From: Maribacter aquimaris
GTDB lineage: Bacteria > Bacteroidota > Bacteroidia > Flavobacteriales > Flavobacteriaceae
Length of the DNA: 64,000 nt
Assembly (NCBI RefSeq): GCF_014596745.1
Contig: NZ_JABTCF010000012.1
Span: 102,082-166,081 of the forward strand
Reading direction: 5' to 3'
Within the stretch, counting starts at the first letter, position 1. Every line of letters starts with the position of its first letter. Of this stretch, positions 18,654 to 29,288 are shown piece by piece. The position numbers and the translations under genes are program-made. The notes beneath the pieces were generated by a model. It saw nothing but the letters and a program-made list of their open reading frames with translations, was not told the DNA's origin and did not search any database.

Positions 18654-21383
18654 TTGCGACTTTTTTTAGTACCATTTTTCGCATTGTTTATATGCCAGTT
18701 GATAAACAGTCAGGAAACCGATCATGTTTCCGGCACTGTGCTTTCCTCATATTCAAAAAAACCCATTCCTGTAGGTATCATTAAGTTGGAAGGAAGTACT
18801 ATTTCCTGTAAACCGGACAAGAAAGGCGTTTTTAGACTTCCGCTGCAGACTATAGGTCATTTTATCCTAAACATTACCGCTTCAGGGTATATTCCCAAAC
18901 GTATTCCAATATTTTTCGAAGGTGACAATATGGAATTAGGCAATATCTTTCTTGAACAGGACATTGAAATGGACAAAACGGATAATCTTATAACGCTAAC
19001 CGATGCTGAATTTTCTGATGGGGAAGATGCTATGGTCGCAGTAGGTTTACTTCAGGCGACAAGGGATGTATTCTTAAAGAGGGCGGCCTTCGATTTTGGT
19101 CAGGCTTTTTTTAGGGTGCGGGGTTACGACTCCAAGAATGGTATGGTCATGATCAACGGTATACCTATGAACAAATTATTTGACGGTCGACCACAATGGA
19201 ACAATTGGGGCGGATTGAATGATGTTACAAGAAACCAAAATTATTCTAATGGACTGCATGCTTCGGAATATACGTTTGGGGGTATTTTGGGCAATACCAA
19301 TCTCGATACCAGACCTTCTGGATTTCGTCCTGGACTTCGGTTTTCCGCATCGGCCTCCAATCGGACCTATACGGGTCGTATCATGGCTACTTATACTTCC
19401 CCAAAACAAAACAAAGGACTTACATATTCCATATCAACGTCAAGAAGATGGGCCAAGGAGGGTTATATCAATGGCACCCTGTATGATGCATATTCCGTAT
19501 TTGGTGCCTTGGAATTTGAAATGGATTCAAAAAATAGTTTAATGGCCACGGTAATTATGGCTTCCAATCGACGAGGCCGTTCCTCCGCAATTACGGAGGA
19601 AGTACAAGATTTGGTAGGCCAACGATACAACCCCTATTGGGGATACCAAAATGGTGAAATACGAAATTCAAGGGAACGTAAAATTGCTGAACCCATCCTA
19701 ATGGTAAACCACTATTATGAAACCGATAAATTTAATTTGAATACAGGAATCTCGTATCAGTCCGGCATCCATTCCAAAAGTAGGTTAGGCTATTATAACG
19801 CCCCAAATCCCGATCCAACCTATTATCGGTATTTACCCAGTTTTTATATCAATAGCCCTATTGGTGCCAACTTTATAAGTGCTGATTGGGCTAAACAAGG
19901 ATTTTTGGGGAATCCCCAAATGGATTGGGAAGCGATTTATACGGCCAATGCCACAGAACAAGCATCCTATGTCCTTTATGATGATATTGTCGAAGATCAA
20001 CAGTTGGTCATCAACAGTGTTGGAAACCTGCAATTCTCCGAAGGTATTAAATTGGATTTTGGCTTTAATTACAAGCAATTACAATCGGATAATTATGCCA
20101 AGATTGTCGATCTCTTCGGGGCTGAATATCATGAGGATATAGACCCATTCTCAAATACCGCCAATAATCTTGATGGAAACACGAATCGACAGGAGAATGA
20201 AATATTCAATTATAATTACGAACTGACCGCGGACCAATGGAACGCTTTTGTGCAATTGGGATATACCAGGAAGAAATGGAGTGGATTTGTTGCTGCCAAC
20301 TATCTGGGTACCGATTATCAAAGAAATGGACTTTTCAGAAATGAACGATATGTCGATGATTCTTTTGGGGAAGGACCTGCGGTGGACTTCTCCAACTTCG
20401 GTTATAAGGGTGGAGTTTCCTATCAAATAACAGGAAGACATTGGATTAGGCTAAATGGTGGGGTTATTGAGCGACCCCCGGTTTTACAAAACACCTTTAT
20501 CAATCCAAGGGAGAATAATGGGATTGTTTCCAATCTTCAAAGCGAAACGGTTTCGAGTATCGATTTTAATTATTTTCTGCGGTTACCGAAGCTAACAGGG
20601 CGGTTGACCGGTTTCTATACCCGCTTTCAAAATACCACGGATGTTAATTATTTCTTTGTGGACTCAGGGGTGGGTTCCGATTTTGTCCAAGAGGTCATTA
20701 CCGATCTGGATAAATTGCACATGGGTACAGAACTGGGGTTGGAGTACGAAGTGTCCCCAGCCGTAAAACTTTCTGCCGTTGCGGCAATAGGTAAATATTT
20801 GTATGCCAGTGATCCTAATATCAACATCAATTTTGATACAGCCGGAGCGGAGGAAGAGTTGATAAATATTGAAGGAGCCATTGATTTGGGGATCGCAAAG
20901 ATCAAGGACTATAAGTTGGCACAAGGTCCGCAGAAAGCCTATGCACTGGGAATAGAGTATCGAGATCCGAAATACTGGTGGGTGGGGGCCACGGCAAATT
21001 ATTTAGCGGATAATCACGCGAATATCTCAATGATTACAAGAACACGTAGTTTTTATTTGGATCCTGAAACCGGGCTTCCATTTCCCGATGCCACTGACGA
21101 GAATGTGGCACGATTATTAAAACAAAGTCCAATGGATAATTTTTATCTGTTGAATTTGGTTGGGGGTAAATCATGGTTGAGGAAAGGGAAGTATATCAGT
21201 GTTTTTGCCAGTATCAATAATGTGTTCGACACTGTTTTTAGAACGGGAGGGTATGAACAAAGTAGAAATGGTAATTACGGACAATTAAAACAGGATAATT
21301 TAAGTGGTAATCCGTCTTTCGCCACCAAGTATTGGTATGGCTATGGGCGGACATATTTTTTGAATGTAGCGTATAGTTTTTAA
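18654..21383 (+). CDS. TonB-dependent receptor with CarboxypepD_reg-like domain (TTG start)
   Basis: Outer-membrane receptor of 909 residues: signal peptide (1-19, ending INSQ), regulatory-like beta-sandwich (about 22-105), plug (about 125-220) and a barrel ending with an aromatic strand (FLNVAYSF). The start is TTG at 18654. An in-frame TAA lies just upstream (18648-18650) and there is no ATG within the signal peptide, so TTG is the only start giving a complete signal sequence. It is divergent from the EEP nuclease and followed, after a 34-bp tandem array, by the DUF5689/LTD lipoprotein. This suggests import of the products of nucleic-acid or phosphoester cleavage. Confidence 0.9.
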   Translation: MRLFLVPFFALFICQLINSQETDHVSGTVLSSYSKKPIPVGIIKLEGSTISCKPDKKGVFRLPLQTIGHFILNITASGYIPKRIPIFFEGDNMELGNIFLEQDIEMDKTDNLITLTDAEFSDGEDAMVAVGLLQATRDVFLKRAAFDFGQAFFRVRGYDSKNGMVMINGIPMNKLFDGRPQWNNWGGLNDVTRNQNYSNGLHASEYTFGGILGNTNLDTRPSGFRPGLRFSASASNRTYTGRIMATYTSPKQNKGLTYSISTSRRWAKEGYINGTLYDAYSVFGALEFEMDSKNSLMATVIMASNRRGRSSAITEEVQDLVGQRYNPYWGYQNGEIRNSRERKIAEPILMVNHYYETDKFNLNTGISYQSGIHSKSRLGYYNAPNPDPTYYRYLPSFYINSPIGANFISADWAKQGFLGNPQMDWEAIYTANATEQASYVLYDDIVEDQQLVINSVGNLQFSEGIKLDFGFNYKQLQSDNYAKIVDLFGAEYHEDIDPFSNTANNLDGNTNRQENEIFNYNYELTADQWNAFVQLGYTRKKWSGFVAANYLGTDYQRNGLFRNERYVDDSFGEGPAVDFSNFGYKGGVSYQITGRHWIRLNGGVIERPPVLQNTFINPRENNGIVSNLQSETVSSIDFNYFLRLPKLTGRLTGFYTRFQNTTDVNYFFVDSGVGSDFVQEVITDLDKLHMGTELGLEYEVSPAVKLSAVAAIGKYLYASDPNININFDTAGAEEELINIEGAIDLGIAKIKDYKLAQGPQKAYALGIEYRDPKYWWVGATANYLADNHANISMITRTRSFYLDPETGLPFPDATDENVARLLKQSPMDNFYLLNLVGGKSWLRKGKYISVFASINNVFDTVFRTGGYEQSRNGNYGQLKQDNLSGNPSFATKYWYGYGRTYFLNVAYSF

Positions 21384-21427
21384 GGATTGGTAGAATAAGT
21401 TTGTGGCGATTGGTAGCCAATTCACAG

Positions 21428-22040
21428 GGTATTCCCGTAAAGCTGGTTTGTTGTCCTAGGAGGTATCCCTGCGAAGCTGGGTTGTTGCCCTGCAAGGTAT
21501 TCCCGTGAAGCGGGTTTGTTGACCTGTAAGGTATTCCCGCGGAGCTGGTTTGTTGACCTGCAAGGTATTCCCGCGAAGTTGGTTTTGTTGACCTGCAGGG
21601 TATTACCGCGAAGCGGGTTTGTTGACCTGCGAGGTATTCCCGCGAAGTTGGGTTGTTATCCTGCGAGGTATTCCCGTGAAGTTGGGTTGTTACCCTGCAA
21701 GGTATTCCCGTGAAGCGGGTTTGTTGACCTGCAAGGTATTCCCGCGAAGTTGGGTTGTTGACTTGCAAGTTAACTCTGGGAAGCGGGTTTGTTGCCCTGC
21801 AAGGTATTCCCACGAAGTTGGGTTGTTATCCTGCAAGGTATTCCCACGAAGTTGGGTTGTTGCCCTGCAAGGTAACTCTGGGAAGCTTGGTTGTTGTCCT
21901 GCAAGGTATTCCCGCGAAGTTGGGTTGTTACCCTGCGAGGTATTCCCGTGAAGCGGGTTTGTTGACCTGCAAGGTATTCCCGTGAAGCGGGTTTGTTGAC
22001 CTGCAAGGTATTCCCGCGAAGCGGGTTCCTTGTAGGTCTA
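21428..22040 (+). repeat. Tandem array of about 18 copies of a 34-bp hairpin-forming unit
   Basis: Seventeen near-complete units and one diverged final unit start at 21428, 21462, 21496, 21530, 21564, 21599, 21633, 21667, 21701, 21735, 21769, 21803, 21837, 21871, 21905, 21939, 21973 and 22007. All are 34 bp except the fifth (35 bp). Each has GGTATTCCCGCGAAGCGGGT followed by TTGTTGACCTGCAA, or close variants. Inside a unit CCCGC-GAA-GCGGG can form a hairpin, and at unit junctions ACCT-GCA-AGGT can form another. Two units (21769 and 21871) carry a TAACTCTGGG variant. There are no unique spacers. Because 34 is not a multiple of 3, overlapping stop-free frames on both strands are by-products. Confidence 0.95.
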
Positions 22041-22057
22041 AAGAAAAATAAGTTGGT

Positions 22058-23434
22058 ATGGCATTAAAAATATCGAAATCAAAAATAAAAATATGGATTA
22101 CTATAGTAGTTATAGTGATGCCCTTTGGATGTATCAACGACCGAAGTTTTGATACACCAAAGGAATCGTGTACCACAGAATTGGCGGCTACTACTTCATA
22201 TGCAGAGGTCAAGGCATTATATGTCGATGAGACCGTTCAAATCCAGGATGATTTGATTATTGAGGGTTACGTGATTTCATCGGATAGGGAGGGTAATTTT
22301 TTTAGTTCGCTTCATTTCCAGGATGGTTTGGAAAATCCGGAAGGGGGATTTCAATTGGATTTTGATTTAAGGGATTCCCATTTGTTCTTTCCCGTGGGAA
22401 GTAAAATATTCATAAAATTAAAAGGACTCTATTTAGGCAAACAACAGGGAGTTTATAAATTGGGAGGGGTTTTTACTTCATTTGGCAACTTATCTGTAGG
22501 CAGGTTGCCTGCCCATGTTGTTACCCAGCACGTATTTACCACATGTGATGATGTACAGGCAATTGTTCCCCCCAAAGTAAGCCTTGGCCAATTGGAGGAG
22601 AAGATGGTCAACACCCTGGTACAATTGGATAATGTAGAGATCACTGAAAATGAATTAGGGCTTCCTTTTGCGGAACCAAAGGAAGAAACAGAACGAACCC
22701 TCATTGATTGTGACGATAATGAAATCATCCTGTTGAACAGTGGGTATTCCGATTTTCAATCGACGCTATTGCCTGAGGGCAGGGGATCGGTTGTAGGGGT
22801 ACTTTTGAAGGATAATAGGGATTATAAGTTGGTGATTCGGGAGTTGGGTGATATCGATTTCCAGAAGGAACGATGTGCGGACTTAATTGACGAATTCACG
22901 TCAAACTCAATATTCATTTCAGAATTGGCCGATCCCAATAATAATTCTGGGGCCCGCTTTGTAGAACTTTATAATTCAGGGACGGAAGTATTATCCTTAA
23001 AAGGCTGGTCCTTAAATCGATTTACAAATGGTAATACGGAAATAAGTTCAACCATTGATTTATCAGGGTATGAAATTGGGGCTGAAAGTACATTTTTGAT
23101 TTCTCCCAATGCTTCTGAATTTGAGGCTGTATATGGGTTTGCACCGGATTTAGCCGTGGGTACCAACAGTCCGGCAGATTCCAATGGTGATGACAACCTC
23201 CAATTGGTGGATCCTTTTGGGACTGTAATCGATACTTTTGGAATTATTGGGGAAGATGGCTCGGGTACCAATCATGAGTTTGAGGATGGGCGAGCCTTGA
23301 GAAATCCCAATAATATCCAAGCAAATGCTACCTATACGTTTAGTGAATGGATTATTTTTAATGATACTGGGGCCTCGGGTACCACGAATCAACCTCAAAA
23401 TGCACCGGAGGATTTTTCACCGGGAATTAGATAG
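22058..23434 (+). CDS. DUF5689 and lamin-tail domain lipoprotein
   Basis: 458 residues: lipoprotein signal (lipobox around MPFGC, Cys25), a DUF5689 region made of two OB-fold-like parts (about 40-285), and a C-terminal lamin-tail (LTD) domain (about 288-430) with SNSIFISELADP, FVELYNSG and GWSLNRF. DUF5689 and LTD modules often accompany secreted nucleases in Bacteroidota. With the TonB receptor upstream, the protein probably serves as a surface binding partner, analogous in role but not in sequence to SusD. Its 3' end overlaps the convergent response regulator gene by 8 bp. Confidence 0.88.
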   Translation: MALKISKSKIKIWITIVVIVMPFGCINDRSFDTPKESCTTELAATTSYAEVKALYVDETVQIQDDLIIEGYVISSDREGNFFSSLHFQDGLENPEGGFQLDFDLRDSHLFFPVGSKIFIKLKGLYLGKQQGVYKLGGVFTSFGNLSVGRLPAHVVTQHVFTTCDDVQAIVPPKVSLGQLEEKMVNTLVQLDNVEITENELGLPFAEPKEETERTLIDCDDNEIILLNSGYSDFQSTLLPEGRGSVVGVLLKDNRDYKLVIRELGDIDFQKERCADLIDEFTSNSIFISELADPNNNSGARFVELYNSGTEVLSLKGWSLNRFTNGNTEISSTIDLSGYEIGAESTFLISPNASEFEAVYGFAPDLAVGTNSPADSNGDDNLQLVDPFGTVIDTFGIIGEDGSGTNHEFEDGRALRNPNNIQANATYTFSEWIIFNDTGASGTTNQPQNAPEDFSPGIR

Positions 23435-23846
23435 AGCTAGGGTCATTAGGCAATTCTTCGAGCACGTTTCGAAGATCTTGGTGTGTAATAGGTTTAAGAA
23501 TGTAGTTGTGGACTATCTTGTACTCATTAACACGTTCAACATCACGTGGGTCAACAGAGGAACTTATGATATAGACAACAACATTGTCCTGGTTATGATT
23601 GGGGATTTTGACAAAATCCTCTAAAAATTCCCATCCGTCCATTACGGGCATGTTCAAATCCAGAAAAATAACCGAAGGCAATTTTTCACCACGGGCGGTT
23701 ATATTCAAAAGTCCGTCAATGGCTTCCTGACCGTTGTTGAATACTAGAATCTCATCACAAAATTCCATTTCTTTCATAATCCTTTTAGCACCATAAACAA
23801 ATATGGGGTCATCATCGATGATGCAAGTACTCATTATCTTTTTCAT
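23427..23846 (-). CDS. Single-domain response regulator
   Basis: 139 residues, one receiver domain and no output domain. The acidic pocket Asp11-13 (IIDDDP), phosphoacceptor Asp63 (FLDLNMPVMDGW), switch Ser near 95-97 (YIISSSVD) and Lys118 (YILKPI) are all present, so phosphorylation is expected. It lies 18 bp after the PAS histidine kinase gene on the same strand and is its likely partner. Without a DNA-binding domain it must act through protein contacts or as a phosphorelay or phosphate-sink component. Confidence 0.95.
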   Translation of the reverse strand: MKKIMSTCIIDDDPIFVYGAKRIMKEMEFCDEILVFNNGQEAIDGLLNITARGEKLPSVIFLDLNMPVMDGWEFLEDFVKIPNHNQDNVVVYIISSSVDPRDVERVNEYKIVHNYILKPITHQDLRNVLEELPNDPSSI

Positions 23847-23864
23847 TTATTTGGGTGTTCTAGT

Positions 23865-25685
23865 TCATATATTTCTACGCAGCGTAAGTGTAAAGGTTGT
23901 TCCTTTATCTACGACACTCTCTACTTCGATACTGCCTTTCATTGCTTCAATCTGGTTCTTGGTGATAAAAAGTCCTATCCCCTTAGAGTCTTTATGTCTA
24001 TGGAAGGTTTTGTACATTCCAAAGATTTTTTTACCATGTTTATCCAAATCTATGCCTTGACCGTTGTCCGAAAACGTAATACTAACCTTGTTATTGTTTT
24101 GCTTTGCGGCTACATTGATTATAGGTGTTCTTTTAGGGGAACAGTATTTTAAACTGTTTGTGAATAAATTCAGGAAAATACTGTCCAAATAGGCGGGTAC
24201 GGCTTGAATGAAAAGTGATTTGTCTATGTCTATATTACAAACCGCTTCTTTCTCCTTTAGCAATGCGCTAATATTATTTTCCACATTCTTTACGGCCTGG
24301 CGAAGTTTGATTTTCTTCATCTTTTCGACCGAATTGGTCTTTACGTGCACCACCTCGCTCAAATGTGTAACGGTGTCATTTAGACTTATCGAGGCATCGG
24401 TCAACATTTTTATTAGATTCTTTTTTTCATGCTCATTTTCCTCGGTATTTAGAAAGCTAGTGAGCATGGAGAGATTGCTGGAGTGTGATCTTAAATTATG
24501 CGAAACGATATGGGCAAAATTCAATAGACTTTCATTCTGTCCATTGGTGATCTCCAATAAGTCTTTAAGCTTTTGTTCTGCAACTTTGGATTCGGTATTA
24601 TCCCAAGCAGCCCCAATCAGACGTATGGGTTTGCCTTTTTGGTAACGACTTGTGGTAAATTCTGTCCGAATATGTCTTATTTCGCCATTTGGCCAGAATA
24701 TCTTAAATTGGAGACTGTATTTTTTGTCTTCGGAAATTGCCCTTTCCAGCACATTGTGGCATCTTAATTTATCTTCCGGGTGTATTATGGCTTCCCAGGC
24801 ATCGATCGTTTCGGAAAAGTTATCTTTGGCTACGCCGTAAATACGATATAGGTTATCATCCCAAACTAAATGTGCATCGGGTATGTTATATTCCCATATA
24901 CCGAGATTGGTAGCATCGGTAGTGGCCATCGTCAATCTCTCGGAGATTTCCTTATTATGGATTTCAATCCTTTTCTTTTGGTCGATGTCTTGGAGGGTAC
25001 CATAGATTCGAATACATTTATTAGCCACAATTTCACATTCCCCGATACTTCTGACCCAGCGTTCGTCACCGTTTGTCGTGACAATCACTATTTCTATATC
25101 CCAAGGTGTTCCATTGACCATAGCCTCATTGACCACTTGTGTTATTCTACGGCGGTGTTCCCCTTCTTTATAAAAATTGAGACCTTTTTCTAGATTTATT
25201 TCATAATCCAACGGCAGGCCGTGTAATTGCTTTAACGTATCACTTAAAAAGGCCTTATTGGATATAAAATCGAATTCCCAACCTCCAATATTTGCAATAT
25301 TCTGGATATTTAAAAGGAGTTTCTCGTTTTTTTTATCCGTAGTAATGTCTTCGGCTACGATCAACAAGCCACTCTGATTATTTTCCTTATTGTTCCACCC
25401 TTTTATTTGCCAGTTCAGCCATTGTACCCTTCCGTCTGGTTGAATGATTTTTTGGTTTTTATTCAGCTTTGTTTTGTGCTCCAGACAAAATTGATGGATG
25501 TTTTTTATCTCCTGGGTAACATTAGGGACCACATCATAAAAGGATTTTCCAATTATGTCAGGATCGGCAATATCCAAATCCTTTAACCATAGCTTGGAAT
25601 GGTTTAAAAAACGCATTTGATTGTCTACCACTGCCATGGGGTAGATGGATTCTTTAAACAGGAAATTAAATGAACGTGTTTCCAA
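23865..25685 (-). CDS. Cytoplasmic triple-PAS sensor histidine kinase
   Basis: 606 residues without a signal peptide or transmembrane helix. Three PAS domains (about 8-118, 125-238, 250-370) are followed by a dimerisation helix with phosphoacceptor His396 (FAHIVSHNLRS). The HATPase_c domain has an N-box (NLFTNSLKY), G1 (SDNGQGIDL) and G2 (KGIGLFITK). The second and third PAS domains are PAS_3-like, with closing GTLQDID and GAAWDNTE (PAC) strands. It probably senses a cytoplasmic ligand, redox state or light and passes phosphate to the adjacent single-domain regulator; the signal cannot be told from sequence. Confidence 0.93.
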   Translation of the reverse strand: METRSFNFLFKESIYPMAVVDNQMRFLNHSKLWLKDLDIADPDIIGKSFYDVVPNVTQEIKNIHQFCLEHKTKLNKNQKIIQPDGRVQWLNWQIKGWNNKENNQSGLLIVAEDITTDKKNEKLLLNIQNIANIGGWEFDFISNKAFLSDTLKQLHGLPLDYEINLEKGLNFYKEGEHRRRITQVVNEAMVNGTPWDIEIVIVTTNGDERWVRSIGECEIVANKCIRIYGTLQDIDQKKRIEIHNKEISERLTMATTDATNLGIWEYNIPDAHLVWDDNLYRIYGVAKDNFSETIDAWEAIIHPEDKLRCHNVLERAISEDKKYSLQFKIFWPNGEIRHIRTEFTTSRYQKGKPIRLIGAAWDNTESKVAEQKLKDLLEITNGQNESLLNFAHIVSHNLRSHSSNLSMLTSFLNTEENEHEKKNLIKMLTDASISLNDTVTHLSEVVHVKTNSVEKMKKIKLRQAVKNVENNISALLKEKEAVCNIDIDKSLFIQAVPAYLDSIFLNLFTNSLKYCSPKRTPIINVAAKQNNNKVSITFSDNGQGIDLDKHGKKIFGMYKTFHRHKDSKGIGLFITKNQIEAMKGSIEVESVVDKGTTFTLTLRRNI

Positions 25686-25948
25686 GAGGTTAGTGTTTAG
25701 TTTATTAAAGATATAAAATTAACAGTATAACGTAAGAAAAGACCTTAAAAGTATGGAACATTCAACCACTTTTATTTAAAAATACCGTAAAACATGGACC
25801 TTAATCCCATATTTGACAGTTTTAATCCAATTGTTTGCCCGTCTGATTCTAAGGGAATCTTGAAAATAGCTTGTACTTAGAGGAAGAATGAAGATTCCAT
25901 GGCTATGGCGCCATTTTATTTTTAGATAGGATTTTCGTTGCTTGGGTT

Positions 25949-26554
25949 TTACTGCATTGGAAAGTTTTCATGGGCCATAACTTCCTCCATTTGTAGTATA
26001 TGTCGCTCTGTATGGCCACTTATGAATAGTAGTATTTGAAGTCCATCAATGGTGGCAAAGGGCAATTGGCCATAATGGTTTCTTAGGTCGTCTTTGGTGG
26101 TTTTCAGATATTCAATATGTTCTCCCCGTTTTTGTAAGAAGGCTTTTACCGTCTCATCGTGGGATCCGAATTTTCCGGAAGGTTCAAAGGCTTTTCCGGT
26201 TTTCACTTTATTTTCCCGGCTTGAAATCATAATCAAAAGATCCTCATCACTTAAAGTAACAGCGTCCCTCTTCGAAGGGTCGGCCGGTGTTTTCAAGGCT
26301 TCTGTCAACATCCCTCCAAGCATTTGTTCGGAAATTGATAAATGTTCCACGCATTCCGCGATCGACCAGGATTCAGGACTAGGTTTATACTTAAGTTGAT
26401 TTTCAGTAAGGCTTTCTAGGGTGTTTATTAAATAATCTTGGGTTCTCTCCATCTCTGTAAGGGCCATATCCCGTTCTTCTTCGGTAATTCCTGAAGTTCC
26501 AATTCCAAAAGCAACAAGAGTCAGTGCTATGATGGGTAAAATGATCTTTTTCAT
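25949..26554 (-). CDS. DinB-family (DinB_2) four-helix protein with signal peptide
   Basis: 201 residues. The N-terminus MKKIILPIIALTLVAFGIG looks like a signal peptide or anchor, so the protein is probably exported. The rest is a DinB/YfiT-like four-helix bundle with a possible metal-binding His triad: CVEHLSISEQM, then RGEHIEYLK, and SGHTERHILQ near the C-terminus. Enzymes of this superfamily include bacillithiol and mycothiol S-transferases, but exported members are uncharacterised. It is divergent from katG with 241 bp between, so a shared oxidative-stress response is possible but unproven. Confidence 0.82.
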   Translation of the reverse strand: MKKIILPIIALTLVAFGIGTSGITEEERDMALTEMERTQDYLINTLESLTENQLKYKPSPESWSIAECVEHLSISEQMLGGMLTEALKTPADPSKRDAVTLSDEDLLIMISSRENKVKTGKAFEPSGKFGSHDETVKAFLQKRGEHIEYLKTTKDDLRNHYGQLPFATIDGLQILLFISGHTERHILQMEEVMAHENFPMQ

Positions 26555-26653
26555 TTTTTTATGTTTATGATAGTGTTAAGCTACAATTTTAAGGCAAATA
26601 ATTCATTGGTTGATTACAATCGATTGGTAAATGAGATTGCTAAATTAAAAAGA

Positions 26654-26668
26654 ATAGATAAAATCTAT
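26654..26668. promoter_or_regulatory. OxyR-like palindrome upstream of katG
   Basis: ATAGATAAAATCTAT matches the classical OxyR half-operator ATAGnTnnnAnCTAT at every specified position. It is centred about 135 bp before the katG ATG and 75 bp before the predicted transcription start. A second half-site 7 bp on is poor, although two further CTAT elements follow. The AT-rich context raises the chance of coincidence. Confidence 0.45.
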
Positions 26669-26701
26669 CAATCAATAATCTATAAATATAATAAATCTAT
26701 A

Positions 26702-26729
26702 TTGGATGTTATTCTATGTCGTATCTTTA
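26702..26729 (+). promoter_or_regulatory. Predicted katG promoter
   Basis: TTG at 26702-26704, a 17-bp spacer, and TATCTTTA at 26722-26729 (one mismatch to TAnnTTTG). It would give a 5' leader of about 60 nt before the ATG at 26796. Confidence 0.5.
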
Positions 26730-26792
26730 AAAGACTATGATTTAACCTATAACAGGTTAGTATTTAAAGACATAAAATCAAAAATGAACTAG

Positions 26793-28994
<2,202 letters not shown>

Positions 28995-29041
28995 ATCATT
29001 TTTTTAATAGAAGGGTTCATTTCAATCCGAATACATAAAAG

Positions 29042-29083
29042 GAAAGCCATTACATCAGTATTTCATTGGTGTGATGGCTTTTT
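29042..29083 (+). terminator. katG terminator
   Basis: AAAGCCATTACATCA pairs imperfectly with TGGTGTGATGGCTTT, followed by T residues, 48 bp after the katG stop. Confidence 0.75.
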
Positions 29084-29097
29084 ACACACATATTTTT

Positions 29098-29210
29098 ATG
29101 GTATACACAACAAAGGACTTTTTTGACGAAATCAGAAAAGGGAATTTAGAAAGGTTGTCAAAATAGTGTTGGCAAATAAGGAGGATACCACCTTCAGGGG
29201 TACCTGGTGA
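29098..29210 (+). pseudogene. Possible remnant of an ankyrin-repeat gene
   Basis: An ATG at 29098 opens 22 codons reading TKDFFDEIRKGNLERLSK before TAG, a phrase resembling the first helix of bacterial ankyrin-repeat proteins. Restoring one missing base in the A-run at the stop continues as IVLANKEDTTFRGT, which also suits an ankyrin repeat, before another stop. Ankyrin-repeat genes often sit directly after catalase genes in bacteria. This may be the decayed start of one, but the match is short and judged by eye. Confidence 0.3.
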
Positions 29211-29288
29211 TGTTCGGACTTTGACCGAGTAAAGATCCGTGGTAACCCTACATATATCAAATTGCTGTAAAATGAGTAATATTGGTTT

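Noticed and set aside
21238..21813. 191-residue minus-strand ORF and other stop-free frames in the 34-bp array
   Set aside because: Open frames result from the repeat lacking stops in any frame; the translation is a repetitive artefact.
21428..22040. 34-bp direct repeats as a CRISPR array
   Set aside because: Units abut each other with no unique spacers, and no cas genes are nearby.
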